A stretch of DNA of 64,000 bases, taken from the NCBI RefSeq assembly GCF_021646545.1, contig NZ_JAKIRP010000011.1:1-64000 (forward strand), given 5' to 3'. The position numbers were made by a program, and so were the translations under genes. The notes beneath the pieces were generated by a model that saw only the letters and a list, made by a program, of their open reading frames with translations, had not been told where the DNA came from and did not search any database. The stretch comes from Chitinophaga filiformis. GTDB lineage: Bacteria > Bacteroidota > Bacteroidia > Chitinophagales > Chitinophagaceae. Positions 51,684 through 62,312 of this stretch are shown here, piece after piece (positions within the stretch are counted from its first letter, which is position 1; each line of letters begins with the position of its first letter).

Positions 51684-53705
51684 ATGCGTAGCAGATCTAT
51701 TGTATTCCCCCTGCAGCTGGTGACAGCCTGCTTGTTTACACTTACAACATTTTCTCAGACCAGGGACAAAATCAAATTTGGGAAGATCAGTGCGGAAGAC
51801 TTTACTCCGACATCATTTGAAAAAGATACCTCCGCACATGCGGTTATTCTTGCAGACATCGGGTCCTCTGAATTCCAGGCGGAAAGGGATCACTTTGAAT
51901 TATCTTTCAAGCGATTAAAAAGAATTAAGATCGTTGACAAGAACGGTTACGACGAGGCCACTGTAACGGTCCCTCTTTTCGTTTCCGGACAATTGGAAGA
52001 AAAACTGATCAACCTTAAAGCTGTAGCTTATAATCTGGAAAACGGACAGGTGGTAGAAACGAAACTTGAGAGTAAAAGCGTCTTTACCGACAAGTTAGAC
52101 AAGAACTTCATTATGAAGAAGTTCACCATTCCTGGCGTAAAAGAGGGAACGATCATCGAGTATACCTATTCGGTAACATCTCCCTTCTACTTCAACCTGC
52201 AGCCCTGGACCTTCCAGGATGAGCATCCCTGCCTGCTTAGCGAGTACAGTGTTACAATTCCGGAGATATATGACTTCGTCTTCCTGAAACAGGATATCAA
52301 CGGTATGCTGGCTGTAAAAACAACGTATGACAGGACGACATATAACCTGACTTTTGAAACAAATGGCCCTACCAGCGCATCACAGCATGGCAGCTTTTCT
52401 TCCAATACAACGAAGAACGTATGGACAGCCAAAGATATTCCTGCCCTGCGGGAAGAAAGTTACACCACTTCCCTGCGTAACCATATTACCAGGATAGAAT
52501 TCCAGTTGTCTGCAATAAAATATCCGGGAGCCCCTGTCAGACCGGTGATGGGCACCTGGGAGAAATTCTCAGAAGAGCTGAACAAGGATGAAGACTTCGG
52601 TGCAGACCTGAGTAAGAACAATGGCTATCTGGGAGATGTGGTAGACCAGCTGACCGAAGGCCTGAAAGATGATACTGCCAAAGCCCGCCGTATTTACAAT
52701 TATGTGAGGAATAACTTTACCTGCACGGATCATTCCGGTTTATATCTTTCCAAACCAATAAAAACGGTTTTCACTTCCCGTAACGGTAACGAAACAGACA
52801 TCAATCTGCTGCTGATAGCCATGTTACGCCGCGCAAAGCTGAATGCTGATCCGGTGGTACTCAGCACACGAAATCATGGCCTGACCCATGAACTTTATCC
52901 GCTTAAATCCCGTTTTAACTATACCATGGCAGCTATCACGGTAGATACACTGATGTATTTCCTGGATGCTTCCCGGCCATACCTGGGCTTCGGCCGCGTA
53001 GATATCTCCTGTTATAACGGTCACGCGCGACTGTTATCCAAAGAGGTGCCGCCCTTGTATTTCAATCCGGACAACCTGCTCGAACAAAAGAGCACTTTTG
53101 TGATGCTCATGGGTGGAGAAGGCGGTAGTCTCAAAGGAAGTTTGCAGCAATATCCTACTTACTTTGAATCCTGCATGATCCGTTCTTCTATAAAAGATAA
53201 GGGCAAGGACGCCTATTTTAAAGGAAAGGAAAAAGACTTTGCAACAGAAACTGTTATCAGCGGTGTGGAGCTGGAGAACCTGGAAGAAAACGAAGAAGTA
53301 CTGAAAATGAAGTATGATTTTGAGATGAAAGCAGATGATGCCGGTATGCTCTATATCAACCCTTTATTTACAGAAGCAACACGTAAAAATCCTTTCCGCT
53401 CACAGGAACGCAAATACCCCGTTGAAATGCCCTGTGTAATGGATGAGACCTATACATTGAATATGACCGTTCCTGATGGATATGTAGTGGAGGAACTACC
53501 CAAATCAGCCATGGTTAAATTCAATGAGAATGAAGGTATCTTCCAGTACCTCATCCAGCAGAATGAAAATTCTATCCAGTTCCGTTCAAGAGTAAAACTG
53601 AACAGAGCTGTCTTTGCACCTGATGAATACAATTCACTGCGTGATTTCTTTGATATGATCGTAAAGAAACAATCCGAACAAATCGTCCTCAAAAGAAAAA
53701 GCTAA
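51684..53705 (+). CDS. Exported DUF3857/transglutaminase-like protein, catalytic Cys absent
   Basis: A 673-aa protein with signal peptide ([16 protein letters not shown]). The N-terminal DUF3857 domain (about 45-220) includes [20 protein letters not shown] and [17 protein letters not shown] transglutaminase-like segment around residue 350 begins [14 protein letters not shown]. At the expected GDCKD motif the sequence reads [15 protein letters not shown], so the catalytic Cys is missing, while the later DAS/His region remains (YFLDASRP). It is probably non-enzymatic, perhaps a partner of the next gene product, whose Cys is intact and which starts 15 bp downstream. Confidence 0.88.
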   Translation: MRSRSIVFPLQLVTACLFTLTTFSQTRDKIKFGKISAEDFTPTSFEKDTSAHAVILADIGSSEFQAERDHFELSFKRLKRIKIVDKNGYDEATVTVPLFVSGQLEEKLINLKAVAYNLENGQVVETKLESKSVFTDKLDKNFIMKKFTIPGVKEGTIIEYTYSVTSPFYFNLQPWTFQDEHPCLLSEYSVTIPEIYDFVFLKQDINGMLAVKTTYDRTTYNLTFETNGPTSASQHGSFSSNTTKNVWTAKDIPALREESYTTSLRNHITRIEFQLSAIKYPGAPVRPVMGTWEKFSEELNKDEDFGADLSKNNGYLGDVVDQLTEGLKDDTAKARRIYNYVRNNFTCTDHSGLYLSKPIKTVFTSRNGNETDINLLLIAMLRRAKLNADPVVLSTRNHGLTHELYPLKSRFNYTMAAITVDTLMYFLDASRPYLGFGRVDISCYNGHARLLSKEVPPLYFNPDNLLEQKSTFVMLMGGEGGSLKGSLQQYPTYFESCMIRSSIKDKGKDAYFKGKEKDFATETVISGVELENLEENEEVLKMKYDFEMKADDAGMLYINPLFTEATRKNPFRSQERKYPVEMPCVMDETYTLNMTVPDGYVVEELPKSAMVKFNENEGIFQYLIQQNENSIQFRSRVKLNRAVFAPDEYNSLRDFFDMIVKKQSEQIVLKRKS

Positions 53706-53720
53706 ACAATGCTAACCTAT

Positions 53721-55640
53721 ATGATAAAGAAGTATGCATACAGCCTCTGTTGTTGTGTGTGCTTCCTGTCCTTTCTTACGCCTGTATTTGCAGGCGACCC
53801 GGTTTACCCGGCAGCAATGATCCCTGATTCGCTCAAGTCCAATGCACATATCGTGAAACGGATGGAAGAGGTGAGCATTAAGATCAATGATCCCAGAGAT
53901 GTAAGGGTGACTACCCATTATGTACTGACGGTGATGGATGCAGAAGGAGAGCGGTACGCGAGAGCCACAGCGTTCTATGATAAACTGACCGATCTCCGTT
54001 CTATTAAAGGCACCCTGTATGACGCGCTGGGCGTTCCCATTAAAAAATTAAAGCAGAGCGATTTACAGGACCTCAGTGGTGTAGGCAGTGAATCGCTGAT
54101 GACGGATGACAGGTATAAGCAACATGCGTTTTATTATAACGTATATCCGCATACAATAGAATACGAAATTGAAATAAGATACAATCACTCCTTTTACCTG
54201 CCTTTTTGGATGCCACAGCGGGCAACAGCTTATGCTGTTGAACAAAGTAAGCTAACGGTGACAGCTCCGAAAGATTACGTGCTGCGTTACCATCATTTCA
54301 ATTATAAGGGTGAACCGGTGCTCACAAAAGAAGGGAATGACAATACTTATACCTGGGAAGTAAAAAATATGCGGCCGGTATCGGAAGAGGCTTATGCACC
54401 CAGCTGGCATAGACGTACAACCACCGTCCAACTGGCGCCTGCGGATTTTGAAATGCAGCAGTATAAAGGGGCCATGAACACCTGGGAGGCATATGGACAT
54501 TTTATGTACATATTGAACCAGGGGCGGGACCAGCTGCCTGATGGCGTTAAACAAACGGTGCATCAGTTAACAGATGGTCTGAGCCGGGAGGAAAAGATCG
54601 CAAAACTTTATAAGTATCTGCAGGAGCATACCAGGTATATCAGCGTTCAGCTGGGCATTGGCGGCTGGCAGACCTTCGACGCCAACTATGTGGCCAGCAA
54701 GGGTTACGGAGACTGTAAAGCACTTTCTAATTATATGTGTGCGCTGCTGAAGGAAGCGGGAATTAAAGCTTCCTGTGCGCTCGTGTATGCGGGTGAAGAC
54801 GATAAAGATGTAACAGAGGCAAGCTTTCCTTCCTCACGCTTTAACCATGTAATCGTCTGTGTGCCCGGCACTAAAGACAGCACCTGGCTGGAATGTACGA
54901 GTAACTTTCAGCCTGCAGGATACCTGGGTAGTTTTACCGCAGACAGGCACGTGCTGTTTGTGGATGAAACGGGGAGTAAGTTGATCCACACTCCGGTGTA
55001 CACTATGGAACAGAATCAACAGATACGTCGCATCAATGCCACTATTGCCGAAACGGGGGACATGACGCTGAAAGCGGATACACGTTATACCGGCCTTCAG
55101 CAGGACGACCTGCTTGCCATGCTGAATGTTTATACCAGGGAGAAGATCCTGGAGCGTCTCAAACAGGCAGGTTATTTTTCCAGTTATGACGTTAACGGCT
55201 ACGAGTGCAGGCAGTTAAAGGAGTCGCTGCCCGCTATAGATGAACACCTGGAGATTGCTGCCCACAACTATGCTACTGTTACGGGCAAACGTATGTTCCT
55301 GGAGCCGAATCTGCTGACCAAAACAGGCAGGCGTCTGACGTCGGATTCCGCCCGCAGATCGGATATTTACCTGAATGATGCCTACCGGGACGTGGATACC
55401 GTAAAGATCATCATTCCGGAAGGGTATACACCGGAGGCAATGCCCCAGCCGGTAGCATTACAGAGCATATTCGGCGCCTACGCTTCAAAGGTGACGGTAG
55501 AAGGTAATGTAATTACTTATATCCGTTCCATTGACCACAAAGGAGGTTCTTACCCCGCCTCAGCCTATCCGGAACTGGCGAAGTTCTATAATGGTATGTA
55601 TAAGGCCGACAGAGCCAGGTTAGTACTGGTCAAAAAATGA
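53721..55640 (+). CDS. Exported DUF3857 plus transglutaminase-like protein
   Basis: Start at the ATG at 53721 (MIKKYAYSLCCCVCFLSFLTPVFAG, signal peptide); an ATG at 53709 is possible. The 639-aa protein has DUF3857 at about 45-215 (KINDPRDVRVTTHYVLTVMDAEG, YEIEIRYNHSFYLPFWMPQRATA) and a transglutaminase-like core at about 275-385 with Cys in KGYGDCKALSNYMCALLKEAG, His in SRFNHVIVCV and an Asp/Glu position in TWLECTSN. It may cleave or cross-link peptide bonds in the periplasm. The role of this widespread Bacteroidota family is unproven. It forms an operon with the preceding paralogue. Confidence 0.9.
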   Translation: MIKKYAYSLCCCVCFLSFLTPVFAGDPVYPAAMIPDSLKSNAHIVKRMEEVSIKINDPRDVRVTTHYVLTVMDAEGERYARATAFYDKLTDLRSIKGTLYDALGVPIKKLKQSDLQDLSGVGSESLMTDDRYKQHAFYYNVYPHTIEYEIEIRYNHSFYLPFWMPQRATAYAVEQSKLTVTAPKDYVLRYHHFNYKGEPVLTKEGNDNTYTWEVKNMRPVSEEAYAPSWHRRTTTVQLAPADFEMQQYKGAMNTWEAYGHFMYILNQGRDQLPDGVKQTVHQLTDGLSREEKIAKLYKYLQEHTRYISVQLGIGGWQTFDANYVASKGYGDCKALSNYMCALLKEAGIKASCALVYAGEDDKDVTEASFPSSRFNHVIVCVPGTKDSTWLECTSNFQPAGYLGSFTADRHVLFVDETGSKLIHTPVYTMEQNQQIRRINATIAETGDMTLKADTRYTGLQQDDLLAMLNVYTREKILERLKQAGYFSSYDVNGYECRQLKESLPAIDEHLEIAAHNYATVTGKRMFLEPNLLTKTGRRLTSDSARRSDIYLNDAYRDVDTVKIIIPEGYTPEAMPQPVALQSIFGAYASKVTVEGNVITYIRSIDHKGGSYPASAYPELAKFYNGMYKADRARLVLVKK

Positions 55641-55647
55641 AATAATT

Positions 55648-55693
55648 GCAGTCCGGTACCGGAAATGCTGTAAAAAGAGCAGTCCGGTACCGG
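55648..55693. promoter_or_regulatory. Duplicated GCAGTCCGGTACCGG element upstream of clpB
   Basis: The 15-mer occurs at 55648-55662 and 55679-55693, exactly 31 bp apart (about three helical turns); each holds the perfect 10-bp palindrome CCGGTACCGG. It lies between the DUF3857 gene end and clpB, about 100 bp before the clpB start. Confidence 0.55.
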
Positions 55694-55794
55694 TATTTCT
55701 GCCAAATTGCCCCCTTTGTTAACCTTGGAGCAGGTTTTGTTGTTCTCATAAAGACGTTTTATAGATAGGCGTTAAAAGGAGAAAACTAACTGTT

Positions 55795-58419
55795 ATGAAT
55801 TTGAATAACTTCACAATTAAATCACAGGAGATACTGCAACAGGCGCAGCAATTAGCCTTTAATGGACAACAACAGGCCATTGAGACGGGGCATTTGCTGA
55901 AGGCCCTGCTCGATGATCAGGAGAGTGCTATAGACTATCTTTTAAAGAAAAACAATGTAAACACTAACTTCCTGTCGTCAAGACTGGATGACCAAATAAA
56001 GAAATATGCCCGCGTTTCCGGGGGCGAAGGCGGACAGGTACTCAGCCGCGATGCCAACAATGCCATGCTGAGAGCTGGCGCCAGTATCAAGGAATTTAAG
56101 GATGAATTTGTCAGTGTAGAACACCTGCTGCTGGGCTTACTCGGTGGTAGCGATGATACTGCCAAACTGCTGAAAGATGCCGGTCTCGCCGAAAAAGGAT
56201 TAAAGGCCGCCATCCTTGAACTACGCAAGGGTAGCACAGTGAACTCGCAAACAGCTGATACCCAATACAATTCCCTGCAGAAGTATGCTAAGAACCTCAA
56301 CGAGCTGGCTAGGGCCGGTAAACTGGACCCTGTGATCGGCCGCGATGAGGAGATCCGGAGAACGCTGCATATCCTTTCCCGCCGTTCCAAAAACAACCCG
56401 ATCCTTGTAGGTGAACCAGGTGTGGGTAAAACGGCTATCGTGGAAGGACTGGCACACCGTATCATTAACGGAGACGTTCCTGAGAACCTGAAAAGCAAGA
56501 CCATCTATGCACTGGACATGGGTGCATTAATGGCAGGTGCGAAGTACAGGGGGGAATTCGAAGAAAGACTGAAAGCGGTGATCAAGGAAGTGACTGAAAG
56601 TGAGGGACAACTGATCCTCTTCATAGACGAGATCCATACGCTGGTTGGTGCAGGTGCCATGGAAGGCGCTATGGACGCTGCCAACATACTGAAGCCAGCC
56701 CTGGCCCGTGGTGAGCTCCGTGCCATCGGTGCTACTACGCTGAATGAATACCAGAAATATTTTGAGAAGGACAAAGCACTGGAACGCCGTTTCCAGAAGG
56801 TAATGGTAGACGAGCCTACCGTGGAAGATGCTATATCCATCCTCCGCGGTCTGAAGGAGCGTTATGAAAGCCATCACCATGTACTGATAAAAGACGAAGC
56901 GATCATTGCAGCGGTGGAATTGTCAAACCGCTACATTACCGACCGTTTCCTGCCCGATAAGGCCATCGACCTGATAGATGAAAGCGCGGCCAAACTCCGC
57001 CTGGAAATGAACTCGATGCCGGAAGAACTGGACGAACTGGAACGGCGTATCAGACAGTTGGAAATAGAAAGAGAGGCGATTAAACGCGAGAATGACGAAG
57101 ACAAACTGCGCGAACTGAATGAAGAGATAGCCCGGCTGGGTGAACAGCGCAGCACATTTAAAGCGAAATGGCAGGCGGAAAAGGAAATTGTAGATAAACT
57201 GCAGAATGCCAAAGGTGCCATAGAAAACCTGAAACTGGAAGCTGAACAGGCTGAACGTAACGGGGAATATGGCAGGGTGGCAGAGATCCGCTACGGAAAG
57301 GTCAAAGAACAGGAAGAATTGATCACCCGTTACACAGCGGAACTGAATATCATATCATCCGACCATAAAAGGTTGCTGAAAGAAGAGGTAGACGCGGAAG
57401 ATATTGCGGAAAACGTTGCCAAGGCAACCGGTATCCCGGTATCAAGAATGATGCAGAGCGAAAGAGATAAACTGCTTCGCCTGGAAGACGAACTGCATAG
57501 GAGAGTGGTAGGACAGGAAGAAGCGATTATCGCTGTATCTGATGCTATCCGCAGAAGCCGGGCCGGTTTACAGGACCCTAAACGTCCGATCGGTTCCTTC
57601 ATATTCCTGGGTACCACCGGTGTTGGTAAAACCGAACTGGCAAAGGCACTGGCAGAATACCTGTTTGACGACGATTCTATGATGACGCGCATCGATATGA
57701 GCGAATACCAGGAGAAACATGCCGTGAGCCGTCTGATAGGTGCACCTCCCGGATATGTAGGTTATGATGAAGGCGGACAGCTGACCGAAGCAGTAAGGCG
57801 TAAACCTTATTCCGTGGTGCTGCTGGATGAGATAGAAAAAGCGCATCCGGATACTTTTAACATTCTGTTACAGGTACTGGACGACGGGCGCCTGACAGAC
57901 AATAAAGGCCGCGTGGTGAACTTCAAGAACACCATTATCATTATGACCAGCAACATGGGTAGCCAGATTATCCAGGAGAATTTTGAAAGGATAGATGAAA
58001 AGAACCGTGAGGATGTCGTGGATGCTACCAAGGCGGAGGTGATGGGGCTTTTGAAAGAGACTATCCGGCCGGAATTCCTCAACCGCATAGACGAGGTGAT
58101 TATGTTCCAGCCATTATTGCGTAAAGAAATTAAGGGAATAATTAACATCCAGTTACAGCAGTTAAAGGACCTGGTTGCACAAAATGGCATGATATTGGAA
58201 TTCTCTGATTATGCGATGGAGTATCTTGCCACCCAGGGTTACGACCCGCAATTCGGGGCAAGACCGCTGAAACGATTAATACAGAAAGAGATCATCAACC
58301 TGCTGAGTAAAAAGATCCTGGCAGGAGATATTGATAAAAGCAAACCGGTATTGATAGATGTATTTGATGGAGTTGTGGTTGTCAGGAACAATAACAATCA
58401 TCATACCGTGAATGCATAA
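55795..58419 (+). CDS. clpB: ATP-dependent disaggregase ClpB
   Basis: An 874-aa AAA+ chaperone. Order: Clp N domain (about 1-145), first AAA domain with Walker A GEPGVGKT and Walker [11 protein letters not shown], a long coiled-coil middle domain (about 410-525, [24 protein letters not shown] and following heptads) which distinguishes ClpB from ClpA/C, then second AAA domain with Walker A GTTGVGKT, Walker [10 protein letters not shown] and sensor 2 GARPLKR. The length fits ClpB of Bacteroidota. With DnaK it pulls apart protein aggregates under stress. It is monocistronic, with a strong terminator after the stop and a duplicated palindromic element upstream. Confidence 0.97.
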   Translation: MNLNNFTIKSQEILQQAQQLAFNGQQQAIETGHLLKALLDDQESAIDYLLKKNNVNTNFLSSRLDDQIKKYARVSGGEGGQVLSRDANNAMLRAGASIKEFKDEFVSVEHLLLGLLGGSDDTAKLLKDAGLAEKGLKAAILELRKGSTVNSQTADTQYNSLQKYAKNLNELARAGKLDPVIGRDEEIRRTLHILSRRSKNNPILVGEPGVGKTAIVEGLAHRIINGDVPENLKSKTIYALDMGALMAGAKYRGEFEERLKAVIKEVTESEGQLILFIDEIHTLVGAGAMEGAMDAANILKPALARGELRAIGATTLNEYQKYFEKDKALERRFQKVMVDEPTVEDAISILRGLKERYESHHHVLIKDEAIIAAVELSNRYITDRFLPDKAIDLIDESAAKLRLEMNSMPEELDELERRIRQLEIEREAIKRENDEDKLRELNEEIARLGEQRSTFKAKWQAEKEIVDKLQNAKGAIENLKLEAEQAERNGEYGRVAEIRYGKVKEQEELITRYTAELNIISSDHKRLLKEEVDAEDIAENVAKATGIPVSRMMQSERDKLLRLEDELHRRVVGQEEAIIAVSDAIRRSRAGLQDPKRPIGSFIFLGTTGVGKTELAKALAEYLFDDDSMMTRIDMSEYQEKHAVSRLIGAPPGYVGYDEGGQLTEAVRRKPYSVVLLDEIEKAHPDTFNILLQVLDDGRLTDNKGRVVNFKNTIIIMTSNMGSQIIQENFERIDEKNREDVVDATKAEVMGLLKETIRPEFLNRIDEVIMFQPLLRKEIKGIINIQLQQLKDLVAQNGMILEFSDYAMEYLATQGYDPQFGARPLKRLIQKEIINLLSKKILAGDIDKSKPVLIDVFDGVVVVRNNNNHHTVNA

Positions 58420-58468
58420 GCGCATAGAAACATCTTATATTCAAATACGACGATATACAGTTACGAAT

Positions 58469-58497
58469 ACCCGGATAATTCTTTATCCGGGTTTTTT
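58469..58497 (+). terminator. Intrinsic terminator of clpB
   Basis: ACCCGGATAA (58469-58478) pairs perfectly with TTATCCGGGT (58483-58492) around a 4-nt loop, followed by a T-run. Confidence 0.92.
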
Positions 58498-58616
58498 TAT
58501 GCTGTAAGGGAGGCGCGTCATTTTTGCGTATTTTTGGGAACGAAGTCAGGAATTCATTCCGTTGGGTACCAATACCGTCAGCGGATTGTTTAAATACATC
58601 AAACGACAAGTATCTT

Positions 58617-59096
58617 ATGATCGGAGAACGAGAAAAGCGGTTTATGCAGATAGCAGTAGATCTTTCCCGGCAGGGCATGGAGAACGGAGAAGGCGGCCCT
58701 TTCGGGGCGATCGTGGTGAGGGGGGAAGAGATCGTTGGCCGGGGCTGGAACCAGGTATTATCCCACAATGATCCTACCGCCCACGCCGAAGTAATGGCCA
58801 TCCGGGATGCCTGCACCCGTTTAGGCACTTTCCAGCTGCATGACTGTGAGATCTATACTTCCTGTGAACCTTGCCCTATGTGCCTGGGCGCTATTTACTG
58901 GGCCAGGCCGCAACGCGTTTATTTTGCCAATACCAAAGACGATGCAGCCGCGATTGATTTTGATGACTCGTTCATTTACCAGGAGATCGGGGTGCCACAT
59001 GAACATAAGAAGATCCCGTTTATTGCTTTTCCGTCTGAGGCTGCTTTAGGCGTGTTTAAGGACTGGCAGATAAAAGGGGATAAGACTTTGTACTAA
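58617..59096 (+). CDS. CMP/dCMP-type nucleoside (guanine) deaminase
   Basis: Start set at the ATG at 58617 (MIGEREKRFMQIAVDLSRQG); an upstream extension of the frame runs into the promoter. The 159-aa zinc enzyme has the cytidine deaminase-like fold: His56/Glu58 in PTAHAEVMAI and Cys86/Cys89 in EPCPMCLGAIYWA bind zinc and activate water. GGPFGAIVV and FDDSFIYQEI at the end are like guanine deaminase (GuaD-type) and related nucleoside deaminases rather than TadA. The substrate is not certain. TATTTTTG at about 58529 resembles a -7 box. It is monocistronic. Confidence 0.9.
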   Translation: MIGEREKRFMQIAVDLSRQGMENGEGGPFGAIVVRGEEIVGRGWNQVLSHNDPTAHAEVMAIRDACTRLGTFQLHDCEIYTSCEPCPMCLGAIYWARPQRVYFANTKDDAAAIDFDDSFIYQEIGVPHEHKKIPFIAFPSEAALGVFKDWQIKGDKTLY

Positions 59097-59126
59097 AAAA
59101 AGAGCTGACCCGAAGGCCAGCCCCTT
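59095..59126 (-). terminator. Terminator of the small basic protein gene
   Basis: On the minus strand GGGGCTGGCC, loop TTCG, GGTCAGCTCT then seven T residues (59101-59095); pairing is continuous if G-U pairs count. The UUCG tetraloop adds stability. It abuts the convergent deaminase stop codon. Confidence 0.8.
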
Positions 59127-59156
59127 TTAAAAATCTCTTTCGTTTGCGCATGAAGA

Positions 59157-59336
59157 CTATTGAGCTTTAGGAGCTACTTTTTTATGCCCTTTGTGAGCTT
59201 TAGCTGTGTCAGCAGCAGGTTTTTCTGTCTTTGCCTTTTCTTTCTTAGCAGGTTTCTGTGCAGGTGCCTGCGCGAAAACTACAGCACTAACGCTCATAAA
59301 TACTGCAGCTACAATAAGACTTTTCTTGATGTTCAT
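59157..59336 (-). CDS. Small secreted Lys/Ala-rich basic protein (paralogue 1)
   Basis: A 59-aa gene, too short for usual cut-offs. Start ATG at 59336. Signal peptide MNIKKSLIVAAVFMSVSAVVFAQ, then a 36-residue mature part of almost only Ala, Lys, Pro, Glu, Thr and His (APAQKPAKKEKAKTEKPAAD and so on, ending HKGHKKVAPKAQ). The composition recalls acid-shock-type periplasmic proteins (inference from composition only). It lies downstream of the hybrid kinase gene, with its own promoter (-7 TACCTTTA at 59392-59385) and the terminator at 59095-59126. A second such gene lies at 62106-62312 and both carry the same upstream element. Confidence 0.82.
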   Translation of the reverse strand: MNIKKSLIVAAVFMSVSAVVFAQAPAQKPAKKEKAKTEKPAADTAKAHKGHKKVAPKAQ

Positions 59337-59442
59337 GATAATAGTTTTTTTGATAGAGAGATGAATTATTTCTAATTGCTGATGTAAAGGTACGGCCGCA
59401 ATTGGCGGCTAAACCGGCGGTTTCGGTGAAAAGGGGTTAACT

Positions 59443-59456
59443 GTCGTTGAAAAAGG
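59443..59456 (-). promoter_or_regulatory. Shared upstream element, copy 1
   Basis: Minus-strand CCTTTTTCAACGAC. Its inner edge is 51 bp upstream of the -7-like box (59392), identical in placing to copy 2 at 62481-62494. The promoter lacks a -33 TTTG, as expected for an activator-dependent promoter. Confidence 0.5.
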
Positions 59457-59473
59457 CAAAGGTGAAGGCCGGG

Positions 59474-61705
59474 TTATAAGAGCAGTTTCAGTGTCTCTTC
59501 TAAGGCTTTTATACACAAGGTTTTAAGTGCATTATATTGCGCTGTCACGAAGGCTTCATCGTATTTGTCATCCAGCTTTTCAAGCGTTTCCAGTATAGGG
59601 TATAACCTTGTTTCCAATCCTATAAAAGATATAGTCGTTTTGAGATTATGAGCCGTGCTACGTATAGCGGTTACCGATCCCTCATCGATCGCTTTTTTAA
59701 GCTGTGAAAGGTCGTCGGGCAACTGTGTAACGAACTGCTGCAGCATGTTCTGTTCGAATACTTTATCGCCCATCGATAGCTGGTGCAGGTATTCCAGCTG
59801 TATCAGCGGCGTTTCCTGTTCTACCGTTTGACCGTTGCTGTTACCATTGTTGAAAGTGTTATGTCCATTATGACGCGCATATAATTCCGGCGTGCTGCTC
59901 TTACCGGTAAAGACCTGTATCATACGGTAAAGTTCTCCTTCACGTATAGGTTTTGCCAGATATTCATTCATGCCCGCCTGCAGGCATTTTTCCCTTTCTC
60001 CCAACATGGCGTGGGCAGTCATAGCGATAATGGGAATATTAGATTGCAATTCCTCTCTTATCTTTCTAGTGGCCGTATAACCGTCCATCTCCGGCATCTG
60101 AAGGTCCATCAGCACCAAGTCAAAATGCTGCCTGGAAAGGGCAGATAATGCTTCCTGACCGTTATTCACCAACTGATAATGCAACTGCCGGTTGCCCAGT
60201 AAGTGGCGCAGCAGGTTCTGGTTCATCTTATTATCCTCCGCTACCAGCAACCGTATATCAGGCTGCTGTGGCAGGGCAAAATTGTCCTGCGAATAATTAT
60301 AGTTCTCGCCGCTGTCGGGTAATAGTTCTCCTAATGTGTAAGGCAGTTCCACTTTAAATGTGCTGCCATTCCCCGGCTCACTTTCAACGGTGATGCTGCC
60401 GTGTTGTAATTCCACCAGTTGTCTTACGATGGTCAGTCCCAGGCCTGTTCCGCCGAATTTACGCGTAATGTCGGCTTCTGCCTGGTTGAACCGGTCGAAG
60501 ATAGAAGACAGCTTATCGGCGGAGATACCGATGCCCGTATCGCTGACGGTGAATAACAGTCTTACCCCATTGTCTGCTGCTACCTTGCTTACCTCCACCT
60601 CTACTTTGCCCTGAGGCGTAAATTTAATTGCGTTGTTGATCAGGTTCACGAGCACCTGTGTCAGGCGCATGACATCTCCGAAGAGAATGTCAGGTACGGC
60701 AGCATCTATACTGAAGGATAATTCCAGTTTCTTTTCCAGCGCTTTGGGTTGGAACATCAGTTCCAGGGAATGCAGCATACCGCGTAAACTGAAGGATACG
60801 GGTTCGAGCCGCATCATGCCTGACTCTATTTTAGAGATGTCGAGTATATCGTTGATGATATCCAGCAGATTCTCCCCGGCGTGCTGTATGGCACTGACGT
60901 ACTCTTTGGACTTTTCATTCATCGGCTGCTGTTGCAGCAGGTGAGTGAAGCCCAGTACCGCATTCATAGGCGTTCTTATTTCATGGCTCATATTGGCCAG
61001 GAACTGATCTTTGACGACTGTCAGCTTCTTTTCTTTCTGCCGCGATCTGTCGAGTGCGTCGATCAGGTGTTCCTGCTTGTAGATCCTGCTGGTGATATAT
61101 AGAAACGATAAGAGGCTGGAGAGGCAGGCGAAGAACAGCATGATCGTTCCCCAGTTCAGGGCTTTTTGTCCGCTGGTATCGATCATGTGCGTCGTGTGAT
61201 TGACTTCTGTTTGCCGGGTGCTGTCGAGCGCATGAAGGATCAGGGTGATGGCGTCACCCAAACGTTTTCCCTTCTGTGCGTTGATGATCCTCTCTGCGGG
61301 CCATTTACCTTTCGTGTAAAAGGTGTCGAGTATGGCGATGTTCAGCTGATTCTTTTCTTCTACGAGATAATTGAGCTGGGTCAGTAATTTCTCTGTACTA
61401 TCGTTGCTTATGAGCTTATTAATTTCCCGGAGATCCGCTTTGATCAGGGCCACTTCTGCTTCTATACCGGTGATATTCAGTGTATCCTGAGAGATCACTG
61501 CGCCACGTACTTTACTATCTGTTTTGGCTATACTGGTTTGCAGCTTTTGCAGTTCATTTTTGACATTCAGTTCGTCGAGCAGTTTTTCGTTGCCGGAAAT
61601 AAGTTTACGTATATTCTGAGCTGAGTTAAATTGCAGCACGATGAATAGTACCAGTCCCAGTATGAACAGGCCTAGCAGGTAATATTTGATCAGCTTCGGC
61701 TGCAT
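59474..61705 (-). CDS. Hybrid sensor histidine kinase (HisKA-HATPase-receiver-HPt)
   Basis: A 743-aa protein. TM1 about 6-27; a helical periplasmic sensor at about 30-185 resembling CHASE3 (four-helix, no extra motif); TM2 about 186-206; HisKA with His241 in FLANMSHEIRTPMNAVLGF; HATPase with NLINNAIKFT, DTGIGIS and GGTGLGLTIV; receiver (about 495-612) with its Asp in LVLMDLQMPEMDGY and Lys in YLAKPI; HPt (about 650-743) with its His in STAHNLKTTISFIG. It can run a complete His-Asp-His relay. Its target regulator is unknown. It sits between the two small basic protein genes on the same strand. Confidence 0.94.
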   Translation of the reverse strand: MQPKLIKYYLLGLFILGLVLFIVLQFNSAQNIRKLISGNEKLLDELNVKNELQKLQTSIAKTDSKVRGAVISQDTLNITGIEAEVALIKADLREINKLISNDSTEKLLTQLNYLVEEKNQLNIAILDTFYTKGKWPAERIINAQKGKRLGDAITLILHALDSTRQTEVNHTTHMIDTSGQKALNWGTIMLFFACLSSLLSFLYITSRIYKQEHLIDALDRSRQKEKKLTVVKDQFLANMSHEIRTPMNAVLGFTHLLQQQPMNEKSKEYVSAIQHAGENLLDIINDILDISKIESGMMRLEPVSFSLRGMLHSLELMFQPKALEKKLELSFSIDAAVPDILFGDVMRLTQVLVNLINNAIKFTPQGKVEVEVSKVAADNGVRLLFTVSDTGIGISADKLSSIFDRFNQAEADITRKFGGTGLGLTIVRQLVELQHGSITVESEPGNGSTFKVELPYTLGELLPDSGENYNYSQDNFALPQQPDIRLLVAEDNKMNQNLLRHLLGNRQLHYQLVNNGQEALSALSRQHFDLVLMDLQMPEMDGYTATRKIREELQSNIPIIAMTAHAMLGEREKCLQAGMNEYLAKPIREGELYRMIQVFTGKSSTPELYARHNGHNTFNNGNSNGQTVEQETPLIQLEYLHQLSMGDKVFEQNMLQQFVTQLPDDLSQLKKAIDEGSVTAIRSTAHNLKTTISFIGLETRLYPILETLEKLDDKYDEAFVTAQYNALKTLCIKALEETLKLLL

Positions 61706-62105
61706 TTTTTCGGAGAATATTTGGTTTAAAATTACGAATGTATTTCGTTATGTCTGTAATGGTTTTTGTCTGCAGTGGTTCCATGCGATTGTTGTTCCAG
61801 GTGCAGATAGCGGGCTGTCTCTCTTTTTTCCGGAATTTTGTTTCTGGCACTATCAGGTCCTTACCTCCGGCAACACGAATGACGAATCACGAATACTTTC
61901 TATTCGTCACCCGTCATTCATTGTTGATAAACCCAAATCTTATTTAGACAAGCCTATCGTCCACATGCTCTTCATCGCTCTTCATGGCCATTTATGCGTT
62001 CATTTGGTGCCTGCTGTTTGTGTGCTGTCCGTTTTGTACTTTGCTTGTTATATTTCGATATTATGTTCTTTCAGCACCTCCTGAACCGCATAATCTATTG
62101 ATCCT
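61706..62105. other. Intergenic region with imperfect hairpin
   Basis: 400 bp between the hybrid kinase start and the small basic gene. Around 61878-61919, AATGACGAATCACGAATA pairs with TATTCGTCACCCGTCATT at 15 of 18 positions around a short loop, so a structured RNA or terminator-like element is possible. Open frames on the plus strand here are low quality and not called. No tRNA is seen. Confidence 0.4.
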
Positions 62106-62312
62106 TTATTTAGCAGCTTTCTTCACATGATGTTTCTTGTGAGCTTTGTGCGCCTGTGGGGTAGTCGTAGCTTTAGGTTTCTCCTGTTGTTTGGCATTTA
62201 CAGTTGTGGTTTTGGCAGTTGCTGCTTTAGCTGTATGTACAGGAGCAGCAGCGAAAGTGGCGGTACCTGCGAATATCAGGGCAGCGGCCATCAGTGTTCC
62301 TAGCTTTTTCAT
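62106..62312 (-). CDS. Small secreted Ala/Lys/His-rich protein (paralogue 2)
   Basis: A 68-aa protein with signal peptide (MKKLGTLMAAALIFAGTATFAA) and a 46-residue mature tail of Ala, Lys, Thr and Gln, ending in the His/Lys-rich HKAHKKHHVKKAAK. The composition and end pattern parallel the gene at 59157-59336, though little residue-by-residue alignment is possible. It may bind metals, nucleic acid or acid-stress targets; this is inference from composition. The promoter has a perfect -7 box TATCTTTG on the minus strand at 62430-62423 and the shared element 51 bp further upstream. Confidence 0.82.
   Translation of the reverse strand: MKKLGTLMAAALIFAGTATFAAAPVHTAKAATAKTTTVNAKQQEKPKATTTPQAHKAHKKHHVKKAAK

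Noticed and set aside
61686-62084. 132-codon plus-strand frame
   Set aside because: It starts inside the kinase 5' region on the opposite strand, is Cys/Phe-rich and runs through an imperfect hairpin; no homology pattern seen.
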